64,000 nt of DNA from JAJCYK01 sp965224285. Lineage in GTDB: Bacteria; Bacteroidota; Bacteroidia; Cytophagales; Cyclobacteriaceae. The position numbers were made by a program, and so were the translations under genes. Shown here in pieces: positions 60,947 to 64,000 of this stretch; position 1 is the stretch's first letter; the number at the start of each line of letters is the position of its first letter. The stretch covers positions 3,038,001 through 3,102,000 of the forward strand of contig OZ245043.1 of assembly GCA_965224285.1 (NCBI GenBank). The letters run 5' to 3'. The notes beneath the pieces were generated by a model. That model did not search any database. It saw only the letters and a program-made list of their open reading frames with translations, and was not told the origin of the DNA.

Positions 60947-63856
60947 CTATCTATGGATCACCACGAATCCGTTTAACAATTCCGATCCATCACCCAGATC
61001 GAGCAGATAAAAATAAGACCCATCAGGGACCTGCTTATCTCCCAGAATTATTCCTTCAGTAGATTGACCCTGCCATACGTGGGCAGTATTATCATATCCT
61101 CTAACCTGATAGACCAGGTTGCCCCAACGGTTATATATTTTTACCGTGTTGTTAGGGAATTGGGTTATACCTTCGATCACCCACACATCGTTTACTCCAT
61201 CACTATTAGGGGAGAAAGCATTGTAAATACGCAATGGAACATCATTCACCAGGATAGTAACAGTAGCGGTATCCGTGCCGCCATTTCCGTCGCTAATGGT
61301 GTAGCTGAAAGTATCCGTCCCGGTAAACCCTGGTGGAGGCGTGTAGGTAAAGCTTCCGTCTTCGTTCATTTCAATGGTTCCCCCGGCAGTACCAATCGCA
61401 TCAAATTCGATCACCATAAGTTCATCACCTTCCGGATCGGTATCGTTTATCAACACACCTGGAACCTCAACTGTTAGTACCACGTCAATGTCGGTTTCAT
61501 ATTCATCATCCACCGCATCCGGATTGGTATTGGGATTGGCGATTATAATGGTAACCGTAGCGGTATCGGTGCCCCCGTTGCCATCGCTCACCGTATAGGT
61601 GAAACTGTCCGTGCCGGTAAAACCCGCCGGAGGTGTATAGGTAAAACTGCCATCAGCATTCATTGCTACAGTACCACCTTCAACGCTGCTGGCATCAAAG
61701 GCGCTCACTGTCAAATCGTCTCCCTCTGGGTCGCTGTCATTGGCCAGTACCCCGGGAGCCGAAACTGTCAACGGCACATCCTGCTCCGTGCTATATTCAT
61801 CATCCTGGGCCGATGGATCGCTGTTGGGTGCAGTCACAGTGACTGTAACCGTAGCGATATCGGTGCCCCCGTTGCCATCGCTCACCGTATAGGTGAAACT
61901 GTCCGTGCCGGTAAAACCCGCCGGAGGTGTATAGGTAAAGCTGCCATCCGCATTCATCTCCACGGTACCACCTTCAGCGCTGGTACCATCAAAGGCGCTC
62001 ACGGTCAAATCGTCTCCCTCTGGGTCGCTGTCATTGGCCAGTACCCCGGGAGCCGAAACTGTCAACGGCACATCCTGCTCCGTGCTATATTCATCATCCT
62101 GGGCCGATGGATCGCTGTTGGGTGCAGTCACAGTGACTGTAACCGTAGCGATATCGGTGCCCCCGTTGCCATCGCTTACCGTATAGGTGAAACTGTCCGT
62201 GCCGGTAAAACCCGCCGGAGGTGTATAGGTAAAGCTGCCATCCGCATTCATCTCCACGGTACCACCTTCAGCGCTGGTACCATCAAATTCACTCACTGTA
62301 AGATCATCTCCGTCTCCATCGCTGTCGTTTGATAACACCCCGGGAGCCGAAACTGTCAACGGCACATCCTGCTCCGTGCTATATTCATCATCCTGGGCGG
62401 TGGGTTCAGCATTTCCTCCACTTCCACCATCTACTTCAATAGTTACTGTTGCAGTATCCGTCCCACCATTCCCATCACTTACCGTATAGGTAAAACTATC
62501 AGTGCCGGTAAAGCCCGCCGGAGGAGTGTAGGTAAATCCTCCATCGCCATCCAACTCTACAGTACCGCCACTAGCGCTGACTGCATCAAAAGCCGATATG
62601 GTAAGATCATCTCCATCCACATCACTATCATTAGCCAGTACTCCGGGAGGGGAAACAGTTAAAGGTATATCCTGTTCGGTGTTATACTCATCGTCCTGCG
62701 CCAGCGGGTTGTTGTTTCCGCCACTCCCGTCAGTTACTTCTATGGTGACAGTGGCACTGTCGGTTCCTCCGTTTCCATCACTTACCGTGTAAGTAAAGGT
62801 ATCGGTACCGGTGAAGCCAGCAGGGGGGGTGTAGGTAAAACCTCCATTTTCGTCTACCTCTACTGTTCCACCTTGATCGGAAATCGCGTCAGCCAGAGTA
62901 ACGGTTAAGTCATCCCCGTCGGGATCACTATCATTGCCCAGTACCCCGGGAGGATCAATAGTTAAAGTTTCATCTAACAAAGCGGTATATTCGTCATCCT
63001 GGGTGACAGGATCATTATTGCCTTCGGTGACTTGTGAAAGAGTGGTACAGCTACAAGATTCGTAATCATCGGCGATCATCAATTCAGCAATCTCAGTGGT
63101 CGCCCCGGTAGAAACATCTACTGCAAAAAATCTATTGGGAGTGGACGTATCATTACCGGTAGTGGCATAACCGTTACCATCATTATCAAAGCCAAGACTT
63201 TCAACAATATCGATTCCCATCGGTCCCACTATGGTACCTTCTCCTGTGGCTTTGTCAATGGTGATCACCACGTCTCCGCCCAAATTTCTTCTGGAAACTC
63301 CATACAGTTTTCCATCTATGGGACTAACTGCCAAATCGTCGACTTTGGGAAAAACACCGGTTATTGGAACGTAATCTAAACCCGGTCCAAACGCATCGGG
63401 GATATGTGCTCCGGTCTCGGGATCAATTCTAATTAACAGGTCTTCGGAGGAAACTCGAACAGCTCCAAAAATAAAGTCAGTGAATACATCATAAGCCAGT
63501 CCGTCTAAATTTATAAAAGTGATGGTGCCCCTGACACCACTTCCGGTACCATAATCTTCACTCATTGGTGTAAATGCCCCGGTGTTGATATTGATGGTAC
63601 CCATGCGCACGTTATTAGCAGCATACAGAATATCTCCTGTGCCATTAAAACTAATGGCCTGTACCTTAAATACCCCCAGTGGACCAATCAATGTTTCCTG
63701 GCCTGTAGTTTTATGGATTCTAACCAGCAAGCCAGCATCCTCAGGAACAATGAAACAACTATCCGAGATGGTTTGGGCCATTACATTGATTGAAGTGAGG
63801 ATGCCTAGTAAAACGCTAATTATCCAGCTCTTCATCTTGTAAACATCCTGTTTCAT
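60947..63856 (-). CDS. Large repeat adhesin-like protein with CHU_C type IX sorting domain
   Basis: 969 residues (962 if the ATG at 63835 is used). Sec signal ending INVMAQ. The N-terminal region (about 30-275) looks like a small propeller with DILYAANN and KLYGVSRR. Six tandem cadherin/Ig-like repeats of about 98 residues follow (about 280-870), each with DDEY...GVL.NDSD.DGDDL...GG...FTYTPPAGFTGTD.FTYTVSDGNGGTD.ATVT. The C-terminus (about 872-969) is the gliding-motility-associated domain: FSPNSDGVNDVW, VKIYNRWGNLVY, PDGSYFYLLDL, GFVVIHR. Acidic DxD sites suggest calcium binding. First gene of the locus; the 140 bases upstream hold the presumed promoter but no clear box. Confidence 0.92.
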   Translation of the reverse strand: MKQDVYKMKSWIISVLLGILTSINVMAQTISDSCFIVPEDAGLLVRIHKTTGQETLIGPLGVFKVQAISFNGTGDILYAANNVRMGTININTGAFTPMSEDYGTGSGVRGTITFINLDGLAYDVFTDFIFGAVRVSSEDLLIRIDPETGAHIPDAFGPGLDYVPITGVFPKVDDLAVSPIDGKLYGVSRRNLGGDVVITIDKATGEGTIVGPMGIDIVESLGFDNDGNGYATTGNDTSTPNRFFAVDVSTGATTEIAELMIADDYESCSCTTLSQVTEGNNDPVTQDDEYTALLDETLTIDPPGVLGNDSDPDGDDLTVTLADAISDQGGTVEVDENGGFTYTPPAGFTGTDTFTYTVSDGNGGTDSATVTIEVTDGSGGNNNPLAQDDEYNTEQDIPLTVSPPGVLANDSDVDGDDLTISAFDAVSASGGTVELDGDGGFTYTPPAGFTGTDSFTYTVSDGNGGTDTATVTIEVDGGSGGNAEPTAQDDEYSTEQDVPLTVSAPGVLSNDSDGDGDDLTVSEFDGTSAEGGTVEMNADGSFTYTPPAGFTGTDSFTYTVSDGNGGTDIATVTVTVTAPNSDPSAQDDEYSTEQDVPLTVSAPGVLANDSDPEGDDLTVSAFDGTSAEGGTVEMNADGSFTYTPPAGFTGTDSFTYTVSDGNGGTDIATVTVTVTAPNSDPSAQDDEYSTEQDVPLTVSAPGVLANDSDPEGDDLTVSAFDASSVEGGTVAMNADGSFTYTPPAGFTGTDSFTYTVSDGNGGTDTATVTIIIANPNTNPDAVDDEYETDIDVVLTVEVPGVLINDTDPEGDELMVIEFDAIGTAGGTIEMNEDGSFTYTPPPGFTGTDTFSYTISDGNGGTDTATVTILVNDVPLRIYNAFSPNSDGVNDVWVIEGITQFPNNTVKIYNRWGNLVYQVRGYDNTAHVWQGQSTEGIILGDKQVPDGSYFYLLDLGDGSELLNGFVVIHR
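61247..63021 (-). repeat. Six in-frame tandem repeats, period about 294 bp
   Basis: Coding repeats of the preceding protein. The copies at 61807-62100 and 62101-62394 share roughly their first 190 bases with a single C/T difference and diverge afterwards, showing recent duplication or gene conversion. The other units are more divergent. Copy number may vary between strains and assemblies. Confidence 0.93.
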
Positions 63857-64000
63857 ATTAGAATAATTTAATTTTTTTTAGTGGTTTTTTATTAGTCTTG
63901 GGTAAATACTTAAATGTGGGTCTTCTCAAAAATTGCTATCAGGAAGTAGCTAGTTAGTTGGCGCTGTTCCCTTAATAAATACTACACATGTAAGTTTTGT

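Noticed and set aside
61064..62792. Plus-strand open frames and CRISPR-like periodicity in the repeat region
   Set aside because: These are antisense shadows of the minus-strand adhesin repeats. The period is 294 bases of coding sequence with no short repeat/spacer structure.

Overview
The window looks like a chromosomal segment of a Bacteroidota bacterium, probably a marine Cytophagales-like lineage. The support is a PorP/SprF protein, a large repeat protein ending in a CHU_C-type (type IX secretion, type B) sorting domain, OmpA/PD40/TPR proteins, a DUF6702-like protein, and moderate GC with tightly packed operons. No tRNA, rRNA, CRISPR array or integrase was seen. The finer taxonomic placement is an inference.

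Layout. 1-843: 3' part of a HisC-like aminotransferase. 972-2338: AT-rich two-gene type II restriction-modification system with a BglII-like nuclease, next to a badly decayed class III cyclase pseudogene (2441-2935). 2945-5411: small membrane methyltransferase, then a nucleoside hydrolase/adenosine deaminase pair. 5459-16416: long plus-strand operon with exported NIPSNAP protein, two exported amidohydrolases, a Tat-type SelA-like PLP enzyme with an extra beta domain, a sorbosone-dehydrogenase/cytochrome c protein, an atypical NRAMP protein, PxpABC (5-oxoprolinase) and a Dph6-like PP-loop enzyme. 16593-19073: a membrane protein and a quinone oxidoreductase. 19091-23812: two tandem pairs of GMC oxidoreductase plus Tat-type small subunit. 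23979-26551: serine hydrolase, TrmJ-like methyltransferase, lipoprotein RidA.

26624-41741 (minus strand) is the highlight: a compact nonribosomal peptide cluster. Transcription runs from an acyl-CoA-dehydrogenase-like flavoprotein, a stand-alone adenylation enzyme and a stand-alone carrier protein (the set that makes pyrrole-2-carboxyl-carrier from proline) into three NRPS proteins: C-A-PCP, C-A-PCP-E and C-A-PCP. The first adenylation domain carries asparagine-like pocket residues. Its small subdomain is interrupted, between core motifs A8 and A9, by about 335 residues that look like a complete PP-loop amidotransferase of the WbpG/PseA/WbuX (N-acetyl sugar amidotransferase) kind, with a four-cysteine ribbon, SGGKDS loop and internal CxxC. 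Known interrupted A domains carry methyltransferases or redox domains. An amide-activating PP-loop inserted in an Asn-type A domain suggests on-line conversion of the Asn side chain (for example carboxamide to amidine or thioamide). No thioesterase is present. Predicted scaffold: pyrrole-2-carbonyl-Asn*-D-aa-aa.

41839-56481: mixed housekeeping genes, including an AraC regulator divergent from a YHS protein, a TPR protein, M20 amidohydrolase, methyltransferase, DinB protein, DUF4349 lipoprotein, DNA polymerase I without proofreading residues, Ser/Thr dehydratase, M1 peptidase, HupE/UreJ-like and DUF6702-like proteins. 56478-63856: minus-strand cell-surface/gliding-type locus ending in an adhesin-like protein with six 98-residue repeats.
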